DNA of 64,000 bases from Methylobacterium sp. 77 (GTDB taxonomy: Bacteria; Pseudomonadota; Alphaproteobacteria; Rhizobiales; Beijerinckiaceae): positions 1,272,011 through 1,336,010 of the forward strand of contig NZ_KB910516.1 in assembly GCF_000372825.1 (NCBI RefSeq), read 5' to 3'. The number at the start of each line of letters is the position of its first letter. Within the stretch, counting starts at the first letter, position 1. A program made the translations under genes and the position numbers. Positions 56,133-64,000 of the stretch are shown one piece after another. Under the pieces are notes generated by a model. That model was given only the letters and a program-made list of their open reading frames with translations, ran no database searches and had not been told where the DNA came from.

Positions 56133-56453
56133 TCATGCCGGTTCGCAGGCCGGCACTACCCATCGTGACATGCCCGACGCTGCCGCGGCGAGGTCCGGCG
56201 CCTCCGTCTCGATGGACGGACTCGGTCCCTGTGACCGGACGCCCAGCGGGCCGGCATCGAGCTTCGCGATCAGCGCTGCCATGTTCTCCGGCAGATCGGT
56301 TTCGCGATCGAGGCCGAAGGCGAGGTCGAGGGCGGGCATCGTGCTCCGCAGGACCGCTCGGGACGCCGAGGCAGCCACATCACGCTCTTGCGATTCCGTG
56401 AGGGTGGCCCGCAGGATGATCGTGCCGAGGACCGTTGTCGGTAGAGCGAGCAT
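56133..56453 (-). CDS. Hypothetical protein, doubtful
   Basis: A frame of about 106 codons (MLALPTTVLGTIILRATLTE ... DRETDLPENMAALIAKLDAG). The ribosome-binding site is poor and no family is recognised; other frames are also open here. The helical, Ala-rich composition is compatible with a small soluble protein. It may equally be non-coding. Confidence 0.35.
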   Translation of the reverse strand: MLALPTTVLGTIILRATLTESQERDVAASASRAVLRSTMPALDLAFGLDRETDLPENMAALIAKLDAGPLGVRSQGPSPSIETEAPDLAAAASGMSRWVVPACEPA

Positions 56454-56793
56454 GGCTTCCACGGGGGTGCGCGACGCGCCCTGCCGCGAGGTCGCCGACT
56501 CCGATGGTGGCGGCCCGTCTCGCAAGGCCGCTCAAGCTAGGCCGTGGAGGTTGAACCGGACCTGAAGGACGGTGGTCGGCATCCCCGCATTGCCGCCCAA
56601 AAGTGGCGAAGTCCGCTCGATCCATCCGGGGCCGACCCACGATCGTGAGGCCCGGCCCTCGTCGAAGCGTTGGGCCATCGGCCGTGATGAGTCAGGGGAG
56701 GCAGAGTCGCCCGCGCGCGGCGAAGAATGACGGAATAGTCCATGATCGTGCCGTCACATGCTTGACGGCCTGGAACGGCCAGCGGCGACGGGA

Positions 56794-56946
56794 TCAGATG
56801 TAGTGCCGGAACACGACCTGGCTCTGGAGATCCTGCGCCTTGCCGCGCTCGCATCCTTCTGCGGCGGTGCGGCCCGCCATCACGGATGCGGGCAAGACCA
56901 TTGAGACGAGGGCGAGCAGCCAGCGGAAGGGGCGTGCAGCTGTCAT
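56794..56946 (-). CDS. Predicted 50-aa exported peptide
   Basis: A 51-codon frame with TGA stop. It starts MTAARPFRWLLALVSMVLPA and has a signal-peptide pattern ending SVMAG, then a short mature part (RTAAEGCERGKAQDLQSQVV, then FRHYI). AGGAG lies 8 bp before the ATG. The single Cys in EGCERG is notable. No family is recognised; coding is supported by ribosome-binding site plus signal sequence. Confidence 0.6.
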   Translation of the reverse strand: MTAARPFRWLLALVSMVLPASVMAGRTAAEGCERGKAQDLQSQVVFRHYI

Positions 56947-57171
56947 ATCAGGCTCCTGGGCTCGGGTGGGATCAGGTGGTCACCGTGTCATCGTGCGCAG
57001 ATATTGCCTGAATGTTTCATGGCTGAGCTTGGTCCGTCTCGCTGTGCTCGGACGCACATCGGCGCCCCGGCCCGACGCGAACGGGAGCTCGCTCAACCCG
57101 CGAGAGCATCGGTTCCCGGTGCGAGGCTCAAGCCTGGAGGCAGGTCCGCCTTGCAGGCAGGTCTGAAACGG

Positions 57172-57193
57172 AAAAAGCCGCCCGAAGGCGGCT
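57172..57193 (-). terminator. Rho-independent terminator of pqqA
   Basis: Read on the minus strand: agccgcc (arms 57176-57182 and 57187-57193) with a 4-nt loop, followed by TTTTTC. It lies ~60 bp beyond the pqqA stop, making pqqA a single-gene transcript. Confidence 0.85.
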
Positions 57194-57200
57194 CATCCCG

Positions 57201-57244
57201 GAGATCGTGATCTCGTCGCGTCTGGAGGAAGCTTGGAAGCTTCC
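57201..57244. repeat. Two inverted repeats between pqqA stop and its terminator
   Basis: ggaagctt/aagcttcc arms at 57227-57234 and 57237-57244 (2-nt spacer), and gagatc/gatctc arms at 57201-57206 and 57209-57214. Both lie between the pqqA stop and terminator and could form mRNA-protecting hairpins. Confidence 0.55.
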
Positions 57245-57251
57245 GATCCAC

Positions 57252-57341
57252 TTAATTGAAGGTGTCGATCTCAGCCGACTCGTAGCTGGTGACTTCCATG
57301 CCGACACACACTTCCAGAACAACCGGTGCAGTCCAAGCCAT
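57252..57341 (-). CDS. pqqA: PQQ precursor peptide PqqA
   Basis: A 29-residue peptide, MAWTAPVVLEVCVGMEVTSY then ESAEIDTFN. Glu16 and Tyr20 (EVTSYE) are the residues cross-linked by PqqE to make pyrroloquinoline quinone, the cofactor of methanol dehydrogenase. The Methylobacterium extorquens PqqA differs only in a few N-terminal positions. AGGAG lies 8 bp before the ATG. There is no pqqB, pqqC, pqqD or pqqE in this window: the gene has its own leader and terminator and stands alone, so it is either an additional copy or a separated one. Translation was checked codon by codon on the minus strand. Confidence 0.95.
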   Translation of the reverse strand: MAWTAPVVLEVCVGMEVTSYESAEIDTFN

Positions 57342-57528
57342 GATGTTTCTCCTGCGTTGCAAGTCTTCCTGAGAAGACATCTCAGATGCGCGGCACGACC
57401 GCGCTTGAGAGATACCTATTGCCCAGGACGCGCCAAAGCAAGGAAATATCTTGCAGGATTCCCTTAGTTTTCTCTCATGGAACGCTGCCCGGAGCGACAT
57501 GCGGACGGGGCGCTGCCGGTGCAGGCCA
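57342..57528 (-). promoter_or_regulatory. Leader region of pqqA
   Basis: 187 bp between the AroE-like stop and the pqqA start. It contains inverted repeats ctgaga/tctcag (57369-57385) and gcaag/cttgc (57438-57454), the latter around an AT-rich core, either of which could mark a promoter, operator or structured leader. No clear -35/-10 pair is claimed. Confidence 0.45.
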
Positions 57529-58362
57529 TCATGTCCGGGCAGAGGCCGCAGCGTCGTCCACCTGCTCCGGGCTGGGGTTAAGGCCGGTATAGAGGACGAA
57601 TTGCTCCAGCGCCTGCAGCACCACCACCTCATGGCCGGTGATGCGGCGCTTGCCCGCCTGCTCGGCCGCGCGCAGGAACGGCGTGGTCGATGGCAGCGCC
57701 ACCACGTCGAAGGCGATGTCGCAGGCCGCGATCAGAGGGACGGGAAACGCGAGCGCGTCGGCGTCCGGGCCTTCCATCCCCAGCGGCGTCACGTTGATGA
57801 GAAGCGGGGCTGGGATGAGAAGCGGGGCTTGCGCCGCGCCGATCTCGGGGCGCCAGTCGTAGCCGTAGCGTGTCGCCAGCGCCCGGCCGGCCCCTTCGTT
57901 TCGGGCGATGAGGGTGCCCAGCGTGAAGCCGGCGTCGCGCAGGGCGGCGATCACGGCCTTGGCCATGCCGCCGGAGCCGCGCAGGAGAAACGGCGTTCGC
58001 GGATCGATGCCATGCTTCCGCAGCAGCAGGCGAATGGCGACATAATCGGTGTTGTGGCCGGTGAGGCGCCCGGCCTCGTTCACCACCGTGTTGACGCTGT
58101 CGATAGCCGCCGCCGAGGGTTCGAGGCCATCGAGAAGGGGAATCACCGCCTCCTTGAACGGCATCGAGACGGCGCAGCCACGGATGCCCAGCGCACGGAT
58201 TCCGCCGATCGCGGCGGGCAGGTCTGTGGTGGTGAAGGCCTTGTAGACGTAATCGAGCCCCATGAGCTCGTAGAGCCGGTTGTGGAAGCGCGAACCGAAA
58301 TGACCCGGGCGTCCCGAAAGGGACATGCACAGCGTGGTTTCGCGTCCGATCGGCGGCTTCAT
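57529..58362 (-). CDS. Shikimate 5-dehydrogenase-like protein
   Basis: A 277-residue AroE-family protein. CAVSMPFKEAVIPLLDGLEP carries the catalytic Lys and GRLTGHNTDYVAIRLLLRKH the Asp. The Rossmann motif reads LLRGSGGMAKAVIAALRDAG and the C-terminal ALEQFVLYTGLNPS closes the fold. AroE reduces 3-dehydroshikimate with NADPH; paralogues use quinate. The N-terminal motif is SLSGRPGHFGSRFHNRLYE rather than the usual SPS.SP.IHN, so it may be a paralogue rather than the housekeeping AroE. It lies upstream of pqqA on the same strand. Confidence 0.82.
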   Translation of the reverse strand: MKPPIGRETTLCMSLSGRPGHFGSRFHNRLYELMGLDYVYKAFTTTDLPAAIGGIRALGIRGCAVSMPFKEAVIPLLDGLEPSAAAIDSVNTVVNEAGRLTGHNTDYVAIRLLLRKHGIDPRTPFLLRGSGGMAKAVIAALRDAGFTLGTLIARNEGAGRALATRYGYDWRPEIGAAQAPLLIPAPLLINVTPLGMEGPDADALAFPVPLIAACDIAFDVVALPSTTPFLRAAEQAGKRRITGHEVVVLQALEQFVLYTGLNPSPEQVDDAAASART

Positions 58363-58446
58363 CGCAGTCTCCGGTTACCCGAAGGCGCGGCCCGTTCCGC
58401 GTTCCGGCACCGGAGCGATATCATGTCCCGTGGAGCGTGGCGCCGG

Positions 58447-58674
58447 TCAGACCTTGCGGGTGCGTCCGTCGTCCAGGATGGCCTCGGCATGGTACCAGCT
58501 CTCGCCGAAATCCATCCTGGGCAGTGCCATCGGCGGCGACAGGCGGGCTGCGAGATCCACCACGGCATCGCTCCCCTTGCGCGTGCCGTTCGAATAGGCA
58601 CGCGGAGCGACTGCGTCCTTTCTGGGCACGAACGCAAAGATTTCGGCCGAATTCCGAGGTGAATTCATAGTCAT
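58447..58674 (-). CDS. Hypothetical 75-aa protein
   Basis: A short frame starting MTMNSPRNSAEIFAFVPRKD, with RLSPPMALPRMDFGESWYHA near the C-terminus. GGAG lies ~10 bp before the ATG; a second ATG two codons in is an alternative. It is followed 84 bp later by the AroE-like gene in the same direction. No family is recognised. Confidence 0.55.
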   Translation of the reverse strand: MTMNSPRNSAEIFAFVPRKDAVAPRAYSNGTRKGSDAVVDLAARLSPPMALPRMDFGESWYHAEAILDDGRTRKV

Positions 58675-59205
58675 AATTCTACGTCTCCAATGGCTGCTGG
58701 GCGTTCATGCACCCGACGTCACCTGATGATATGAGTGTCGTCTGATATTTGCACCGGATAAACGCAAGAAAAACAGTACATGCCGGTAATTCGAGCATGC
58801 CTGAATTTGTTTCACCTACCAGATCATGGTGCGCTGCCACAGCGACAATCATGAGCCCATCTTCGAAGTGGTGTTCCGCACCCCTGCTCGTGCCGCCGTC
58901 GCGCGGCGGTTCGGGGCCTGAGCATCCACGGGCAGCGCGCATCGCACTTAAGCGAGGAAGCCTCCACGCAACGGTCTTCGCGAGCGCGGATCGAATCTCG
59001 ACCCTTCATGCCGGCGGTCTTCCGGAACCATCGCAGCGTCAATCTCTTGATCCGGCCTAGCAAGGACGCTTCGGAATCCGCATTTTAACTTGGATCAAGC
59101 TTCGCCGTTTGCGGATTGGTTCAAGATAATGACCAAAGTTTATCTTCGGTACGGCGGATTTCGTTTGTCCTATGCGTCACGGATTCATGCGAGGAGCAAC
59201 GAACC
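58675..59205. other. Divergent intergenic region
   Basis: About 530 bp between the 75-aa gene and the DUF892 gene. It is unusually AT-rich at 58675-58830 and 59085-59165. No credible frame, repeat or terminator. It should carry both promoters. Confidence 0.4.
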
Positions 59206-59709
59206 ATGGGCATTTTCACGAAGGACATCCAGACCCTCGACGACCTGTTCGTGCATACGCTGCAGGACATCTATTATGCCGAGAACCAGATCACCAAGGC
59301 CTTGCCGAAGATGATCGCCAAGGCGAGCGACCCCGAACTCAAGAGCGGGTTCGAGAAGCATCTGTCTGAGACCGAGGGTCAGATCACCCGTCTGGAGCAG
59401 GTGTTCCAGATGCATGGCCACACGCCGAAGGCGGTCACCTGCCCCGCCATCGACGGGATCATCAAGGAGACCAACGAGATCTCGGGCGAGATCGGCGACA
59501 AGACGGTGCTCGATGCCGCGCTCATCGCCTCCGCCCAGGCGGTCGAGCATTACGAGATCACGCGGTACGGCACGCTCGTAGCCTGGGCCAAGCAACTCGG
59601 CCGGGACGATTGCGCCGGCGTGCTCCAGCAGACCCTGGACGAGGAGCGTGCCACCGATGAGCGGCTGACCCGGATGGCCGAGAGCGGGATCAATCGCCGC
59701 GCGGCCTGA
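59206..59709 (+). CDS. DUF892 (YciE-type) ferritin-like protein
   Basis: A 167-residue four-helix protein of the YciE/DUF892 family. LFVHTLQDIYYAENQITKAL and AAIKAL-type helices are followed by LIASAQAVEHYEITRYGTLV and QTLDEERATDERLTRMA, supplying the Glu/His residues of a di-iron site. The family is stress-induced; its biochemical role is not settled. GAGGAG precedes the ATG at 59206 by 8 bp. It stands alone. Confidence 0.92.
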   Translation: MGIFTKDIQTLDDLFVHTLQDIYYAENQITKALPKMIAKASDPELKSGFEKHLSETEGQITRLEQVFQMHGHTPKAVTCPAIDGIIKETNEISGEIGDKTVLDAALIASAQAVEHYEITRYGTLVAWAKQLGRDDCAGVLQQTLDEERATDERLTRMAESGINRRAA

Positions 59710-59808
59710 ACAGGCCCGGCCGCCTGCCCTGACGGGTGGGCGGCCAAGTCGCGTCATCCCGGAATTCGGTGAGCCTGACCGATCGACGAGACTCGGTCTC
59801 GGATCCGT

Positions 59809-61101
59809 TCAGGCCGGGAAGAAGCGGTTGGCCGGGCGCGGCAGGCCGAGATGATCGCGCAGGGTCGTCCCCTCGTATTCGGTGCGGAACAGGCCCCGGC
59901 GCTGAAGTTCGGGCACCAGCGTGTCGACCACGTCGTCGAGTCCTTCGGGCACGAAGGGGAACATCACGTTGAACCCGTCGCAGGCGCGTGTTTCGAGCCA
60001 TTCCTCCATCTGGTCCGCCACGTCGGCCGGCGTCCCCACCATGGTGAGCCCGCCATAGCCGCCGACCCGCTGGGCGAGTTCACGCACCGTCGCCCCGGTC
60101 TTGCGGGCATAGCCGAGGATCTGCGCCTGGGCGCTCTTGCTGGCATTGGTCTCGGGGATGTCGGGGAGCGGCGCGTCGAGGTCGAATCCGGAGGCATCGA
60201 TTCCGAGCCGCACGGAGAGGTTGGCGATCCCGCTATCGGTGGGGACCAGGGCGTCGAGCCGCGCCTTCTTGGCCTCGGCCTCGCCCCGCGTCCCGCCGAG
60301 GACGACGAAGGCGCCGGGCAGGATCTTGAGATGGTCGGGGTCGCGGCCGGCGGCGGGCATCCTGCCCTTCACGTCGGCGTAGAAATCCTGCGCGGCGGCG
60401 AGTTTCGAGCCCGAGCCGAACACCACCTCGGCGGTCTCGGCGGCGATCTGGCGTCCGGCTTCCGACGCGCCGGCCTGCACGATCACCGGCCAGCCCTGAA
60501 TCGGCCGGGCGATGTTGAGCGGCCCCTTCACCTTCAGGAACTCGCCGGCATGGTCGAGGACGTGGAGCTTGGCGGGATCGAAATACACGCCCTCCTCCAC
60601 GTCGCGGATGAAGGCGTCGTCGGCCCAGGAATCCCACAGGCCGGTGACCACGTCGAAGAACTCGCGGGCGCGGGCGTAGCGGACCGCATGGTCGAGATGG
60701 GCGTCGCGGCCGAAATTCAGGGCCTCGTCCGGGTTGCCGGAGGTGACGAGGTTCCACCCGGCGCGACCGTTCGAGATGTGGTCGAGGGAGGCGAACTTCC
60801 GGGCCACATGGTAGGGCTCGTTGTAGGTGGTGGACGCCGTCGCCACGAGTCCGATCCGCTCGGTGACGGCGGCGAGCGCCGGCAGCAGCGTCATCGGGTC
60901 GAACGAGGTGACGGTGGCGCTGCGCTTCAGCGCGGCCATGGGCATGTTCATCACCGCCAGATGGTCGGCCATGAAGAACGCGTCGAATTTCGCCGCTTCC
61001 AGGCGCTGGGCGAAGCGCTTGAGGTGAGGAAAGCTGAAATTCGCGTCCGGATATCCGCCGGGATAGCGCCACCATGCGGTGTGGATGCCGATTGGCCGCA
61101 T
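59809..61101 (-). CDS. Flavin-dependent monooxygenase, NtaA/SnaA/DmoA family
   Basis: A 430-residue bacterial-luciferase-like (LLM) enzyme of the NtaA/SnaA/SoxA group: AKFDAFFMADHLAVM, TERIGLVATASTTYNEPYHV, ASLDHISNGRAGWNLVTSGN, QGWPVIVQAGASEAGR. These use FMNH2 from a separate reductase to oxidise chelators, sulfides or sulfonates; no reductase adjoins. The first ATG (61101) lies inside the conserved first strand: the codons before it read RRLHLGAF, as in relatives, back to a stop at 61144. The real start may therefore be a CTG at 61137. Confidence 0.88.
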   Translation of the reverse strand: MRPIGIHTAWWRYPGGYPDANFSFPHLKRFAQRLEAAKFDAFFMADHLAVMNMPMAALKRSATVTSFDPMTLLPALAAVTERIGLVATASTTYNEPYHVARKFASLDHISNGRAGWNLVTSGNPDEALNFGRDAHLDHAVRYARAREFFDVVTGLWDSWADDAFIRDVEEGVYFDPAKLHVLDHAGEFLKVKGPLNIARPIQGWPVIVQAGASEAGRQIAAETAEVVFGSGSKLAAAQDFYADVKGRMPAAGRDPDHLKILPGAFVVLGGTRGEAEAKKARLDALVPTDSGIANLSVRLGIDASGFDLDAPLPDIPETNASKSAQAQILGYARKTGATVRELAQRVGGYGGLTMVGTPADVADQMEEWLETRACDGFNVMFPFVPEGLDDVVDTLVPELQRRGLFRTEYEGTTLRDHLGLPRPANRFFPA

Positions 61102-61253
61102 GAAGGCGCCGAGATGCAGGCGGCGAGGTTGGGTCAGGCGGGGCTATCTCCGTTCGGCACGTGAAAGCGCAGCGTTGGAATAGAGCAGCGGCGGGAGAAA
61201 AGGGTTTCGGATTTCGGACGGAACAACGATGGATGTCCTGCGTGGACCCCTCT

Positions 61254-62456
61254 TCACGCCCGGCGTTCGCGCCAGAACACGATGGCCCGGCAGGCCATGT
61301 CCCTCACCCGCCGGTCGAGGGCGGGATATCGGCGAAGGGTCGAGACCAGCTTCGCTCGCGCCGCGCCTTTCAGGCCACGCCAGCCGAGGGGGAGCGTGAG
61401 GTCCACCAGCGCCAGGGGCTCGACCTTGAAACGGCGCTTGTAATCGTAGTCGCCGATGCTGAAGTCGAACGAGCGGCAGCCCTCGGCATGGAGCGCCTCC
61501 ATGGTCTTGTCGATGACGAGGCGGCCCGGCGAGCAATGGGACCATGGCTCTCCGGCATTGCTGATGCGGATCATCACGTAGGTGCCGGCATCGCGGATGC
61601 CGAGCAACGCGGCGACGACCTCGTCTCCCGCTGTCAGGGCGCTGACGATGGCGTAGCCGCTGCCGAGGCCTTTCTCGACGAGACGCCGGTAGAAGGCATC
61701 GAACTCGGCTTCGTCGAGGCGGTAATCGGCACCGAGGCTGCGCATCCGCGCCTCCTGCTGCCGTGCCATGATCTCCAGCACCCGCTGGGCCTCGCCCTGA
61801 TCCGTGACGATGCCAAACCGCGTCTCCGGCTCGCGGGAGAACACCCGCCAGCTTCGCTCCAGCTCCTTGCGCACGGTCTTGGCGAGGCTGCGATGATAGG
61901 CCTCCCAATCCTCTCCGGTCCTGACCTCGTTTCCGTTGAGCGGGCATGGGCACGCACCCCTGAGAAGGGCCAGCGGATTGGGACCATCGGCGAGGCGCGC
62001 CGGCATCTTGCGCAGGGAGAGGAGATCGGCGCGGGGCAGCGCGCGCCGGATCGCCTGCCACAATTCGAGGGCGCCGGCATGGTCCTGCGGCGAGGCGGGG
62101 CCGAGGAGCGGCGCGTTGTAATCGGTCAGGCCGAAATCGGCGAAGGCGATGATGCGGCGGCGGCCCGTCTCGTCGATTACGAGGGGGAGGTGAAGCGCCA
62201 GCGCCCCCGTCGCCGTGTCCCGCGCGGTCACCAGGAGCGGTGTGAGCCCTGCCCGGCCTCGGAGCGATTCGTACCAGGTCTCGATCCAGACCGGATCCTG
62301 GAAAGGCGTCGGCGCGCCGGTCCATCCGGCGACCGCCCGGGCCCAATCGGATGTGATCTCGACGCCGTAGCCCAGGGTGCCGAACCCGTCCGCTCTCGAA
62401 CCCGCTGCGTCGCGGCTCCTGCCGCGTCGACCGGCCGGCAGCGCCGCTTCCGTCAT
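61254..62456 (-). CDS. GNAT-fold acyltransferase (CelD/BioF2-like)
   Basis: A 400-residue protein of the GNAT-like acetyltransferase_6 family often found in polysaccharide clusters. The N-terminal part has SDWARAVAGWTGAPTPFQDP and VWIETWYESL; the C-terminal GNAT core has GYAIVSALTAGDEVVAALLG, GTYVMIRISNAGEPWSHCSP and SFDFSIGDYDYKRRFKVEPL. It starts at an ATG overlapping the stop of the cupin-like gene by 4 bp, so the two are coupled. It could acylate a polysaccharide or a peptide; the substrate is unknown. Confidence 0.82.
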   Translation of the reverse strand: MTEAALPAGRRGRSRDAAGSRADGFGTLGYGVEITSDWARAVAGWTGAPTPFQDPVWIETWYESLRGRAGLTPLLVTARDTATGALALHLPLVIDETGRRRIIAFADFGLTDYNAPLLGPASPQDHAGALELWQAIRRALPRADLLSLRKMPARLADGPNPLALLRGACPCPLNGNEVRTGEDWEAYHRSLAKTVRKELERSWRVFSREPETRFGIVTDQGEAQRVLEIMARQQEARMRSLGADYRLDEAEFDAFYRRLVEKGLGSGYAIVSALTAGDEVVAALLGIRDAGTYVMIRISNAGEPWSHCSPGRLVIDKTMEALHAEGCRSFDFSIGDYDYKRRFKVEPLALVDLTLPLGWRGLKGAARAKLVSTLRRYPALDRRVRDMACRAIVFWRERRA

Positions 62457-63385
62457 GCCGGAGCGGACAGTTCGAGAATCTGGCCCGGACGGGCCGCATC
62501 GAGGCGGAAATCGACGGCGCGACGGGCGGCGCGCTCCTTCTTCACCCAGCCGCCGTTGCGCAGCAGCTTCTGCATCACCGCCTTCGACCAGTATCCCGGC
62601 CCGGTGATGGCATGGCTCGCAGGCTCGCGGCCGAAGCGATGGCGCAGCATGCCGTTGGCGAGATTGACGATCTGCTTGCGGCGGATCGGCTCGTCCACGA
62701 AGGAAACCGTCATCGACACGTTGAGGCAGTCGAGATTCTCGACCCGGTGCGGCGCGTTGAGCGGCCAGCTCAGCATCTGGCCGGGCAACAGTTCCATCAC
62801 CTGGGCATGGGCGTCGTACCAGGGGGCGTAGGGCATATCGACCTCGACGTCGAAGAGGGCGATGTCCTCGAGATGCCTCGGCGTCACGAAGGGCGGGGTC
62901 GAGGGATAGACGTAGACCCGCTTCCGCCCGATGATCTGCCACAGGTGCTGCCCCGGCAGGTCGGCATGGTAATAGACCTGGGCGTTGGGCGACGAGATCA
63001 GGATGCCGCAGGTGGATTTCGCCGGTGAGAAGCCGGGCACGCGCCGGGCCAGTTCCTCGAACATGGCGTCGAGCGTGTCGCGGTAGCGCCGGTCGACTGT
63101 CTCGATGTTGCGCAGGTTGAGCCACATCCGCCCCTGCGCGATGGACTCGATCACCTGCGCTCCGGGAAGCCCCCCGGTCTCGCCCTCGCGCCAGAACTTG
63201 CGCTGGCCGGCCGCGCCCATATGGACGAGGCTGTACTGGTCGCGCGGATAGGCATCGATCAAGTCGGCCAAAGCCGCCCTCGAGAACAGGGCGGATTCGT
63301 GCAGCCGATGCTCGAGCCGCAGGGGCTGGTGGCCCCAAAGGGCGGCGTGGGTCTCGTTCCAGGACGTAAAGATCGGGTCGTTCAT
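62453..63385 (-). CDS. Cupin-like/JmjC-type oxygenase protein
   Basis: A 310-residue double-stranded beta-helix protein. NAQVYYHADLPGQHLWQIIG carries an H-x-D iron-binding motif, GRKRVYVYPSTPPFVTPRHL follows, and a distal His is in LSWPLNAPHRVENLDCLNVS: the layout of JmjC/cupin_8 2-oxoglutarate-dependent dioxygenases. A hydroxylase of a protein or small molecule is likely but unproven. The ATG at 63385 (MNDPIFTSWNETHA) is chosen over 63397. It is coupled to the GNAT gene and divergent from the glycosyltransferase. Confidence 0.78.
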   Translation of the reverse strand: MNDPIFTSWNETHAALWGHQPLRLEHRLHESALFSRAALADLIDAYPRDQYSLVHMGAAGQRKFWREGETGGLPGAQVIESIAQGRMWLNLRNIETVDRRYRDTLDAMFEELARRVPGFSPAKSTCGILISSPNAQVYYHADLPGQHLWQIIGRKRVYVYPSTPPFVTPRHLEDIALFDVEVDMPYAPWYDAHAQVMELLPGQMLSWPLNAPHRVENLDCLNVSMTVSFVDEPIRRKQIVNLANGMLRHRFGREPASHAITGPGYWSKAVMQKLLRNGGWVKKERAARRAVDFRLDAARPGQILELSAPA

Positions 63386-63641
63386 GGCTACGGCCAATCC
63401 GTATCGTGTCCCGCCGTTCCATCAGAAGGGCGGATCGATCCCCCTGCGGGACAGGGCCGATCCGTTTCCGGACACTACATCCGACGATGCCGTGAGCTTT
63501 GCAATCGCAATGCCGTCGGGGATGAGCCTCGGCAGGCAAGTCTATGCAGGCAAATCGATGAAAGCCTCGTCTACGAAAGCCTTTGGCAAGTGACCGCCGC
63601 TTAGGATCGGACGGCCACGTCCACTTCCGGAATCCCGCCGC

Positions 63642-64000
63642 ATGACGCAACGCCCTGGACCGGAAGAGACGAGCCTCCCCTCCCCCTGCCTTCATCTCGT
63701 GGGAACGGGGCATCCGCCCTGCGGCATCGGCGATTTCGCCGCGCATCTGATCGAGGCGCTGCGGCACGACGGGATGCCCCAGGAGGTCCTCGCCCTGGAG
63801 CCGGGCCACGTGTCGTTCGGCGAGATCTGGCGCGCCGTGGGGAGAAGCCACGCCGTCATCGCCAACCTGCCCCTGGTCGCGTGGAAGCGGGCGCTCGCCG
63901 GTCCCCCGGCGGCCTTCGCCATGGCGCTCCTGCGGCGGCGGCGGCGTATCGCGATCCTGCACGAATGGGGCGGTATGCACCGTCTGCGCCGGCTCGTCCT
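63642..64000 (+). CDS. Glycosyltransferase (GT4-like), partial
   Basis: Starts at the ATG at 63642 (MTQRPGPEETSLPSPCLHLV) and runs off the window end after ~119 codons. The N-terminal strand and loop VGTGHPPCGIGDFAAHLIEA resembles the start of GT-B glycosyltransferases, where a Gly-rich loop follows the first strand. Later AILHEWGGMHRLRRLVL also fits the family. With the divergent cupin and GNAT genes it suggests a surface-polysaccharide locus that continues beyond the window. Confidence 0.6.
   Translation, partial: MTQRPGPEETSLPSPCLHLVGTGHPPCGIGDFAAHLIEALRHDGMPQEVLALEPGHVSFGEIWRAVGRSHAVIANLPLVAWKRALAGPPAAFAMALLRRRRRIAILHEWGGMHRLRRLV

Noticed and set aside
59024..59050. GGAAC element resembling an EcfG (general stress) promoter before the DUF892 gene
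   Set aside because: The downstream GTT element is missing at the right spacing (CTT is found) and the distance to the gene is long.
63384..63593. 69-codon frame divergent from the cupin-like gene
   Set aside because: Overlaps that gene's start, has no ribosome-binding site and no recognisable features.

Overview
The window looks like chromosome of a high-GC, pink-pigmented methylotroph of the Methylobacterium/Methylorubrum group (Alphaproteobacteria). This is inference. It rests on a 29-residue PqqA peptide of the Methylobacterium type, a malyl/beta-methylmalyl-CoA lyase-type enzyme as used in the serine and ethylmalonyl-CoA pathways, IalB, HspQ and SdhE homologues, and the strong GC bias, which throws up very long antisense shadow frames. 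Most genes are housekeeping: mfd, recG, rimO, glmS, glmU, mazG, the pab genes and sdhE.

Layout. 0-2.3 kb: two divergent DJ-1/PfpI proteins (a GlxA-type regulator and an isonitrile hydratase-type enzyme), then a small winged-helix protein behind a nested AT-rich palindrome. 2.4-4.1 kb: a plasmid-type repA with an upstream iteron array (22-bp phasing) and AT-rich DNA, beside mazG. 4.9-8.3 kb: an overlapping pabB-pabA-pabC-doxX operon for p-aminobenzoate. 8.5-19.4 kb: rimO, pncA, a quinone oxidoreductase, small proteins, a Tat-exported hydrolase, a GntP permease with a duplicated 3' relic, a UbiH-like monooxygenase, a patatin-like protein, a CoA-ester lyase and hspQ. 19.5-31.1 kb: ialB, a degenerate acyl-adenylate-type protein, a pseudo-receiver, mfd, sdhE, recG and a DUF502 protein. 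31.2-32.8 kb: a cobalt-type nitrile hydratase operon (alpha, beta, accessory).

33-43 kb: an endonuclease/phosphatase-fold protein, glmS, a HigB/HigA-like toxin-antitoxin pair with a palindromic operator, glmU, a zinc-ribbon membrane peptide and the opgG-opgH pair for osmoregulated periplasmic glucans. 43.7-47.2 kb: tRNA-Ser(TGA) followed by asdA and aspT, an aspartate decarboxylation/exchange module. 47.3-50.6 kb: secreted small proteins (one with a phospholipase A2-like motif) and an AraC regulator. 50.7-55.0 kb: a two-gene RND efflux system. 55-59 kb: small membrane or secreted proteins, a stand-alone pqqA with its own terminator, and an AroE-like dehydrogenase. 59-64 kb: a DUF892 protein, a flavin monooxygenase, and a cupin/GNAT/glycosyltransferase group cut by the window end.

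Several genes below 60 codons were found by reading intergenic DNA: pqqA, a 32-aa membrane peptide and a 50-aa exported peptide. The most unusual signals are the stand-alone pqqA with three hairpins behind it, the chromosomally embedded repA/iteron module, and short (14-16 bp) tandem repeats recurring at gene boundaries.
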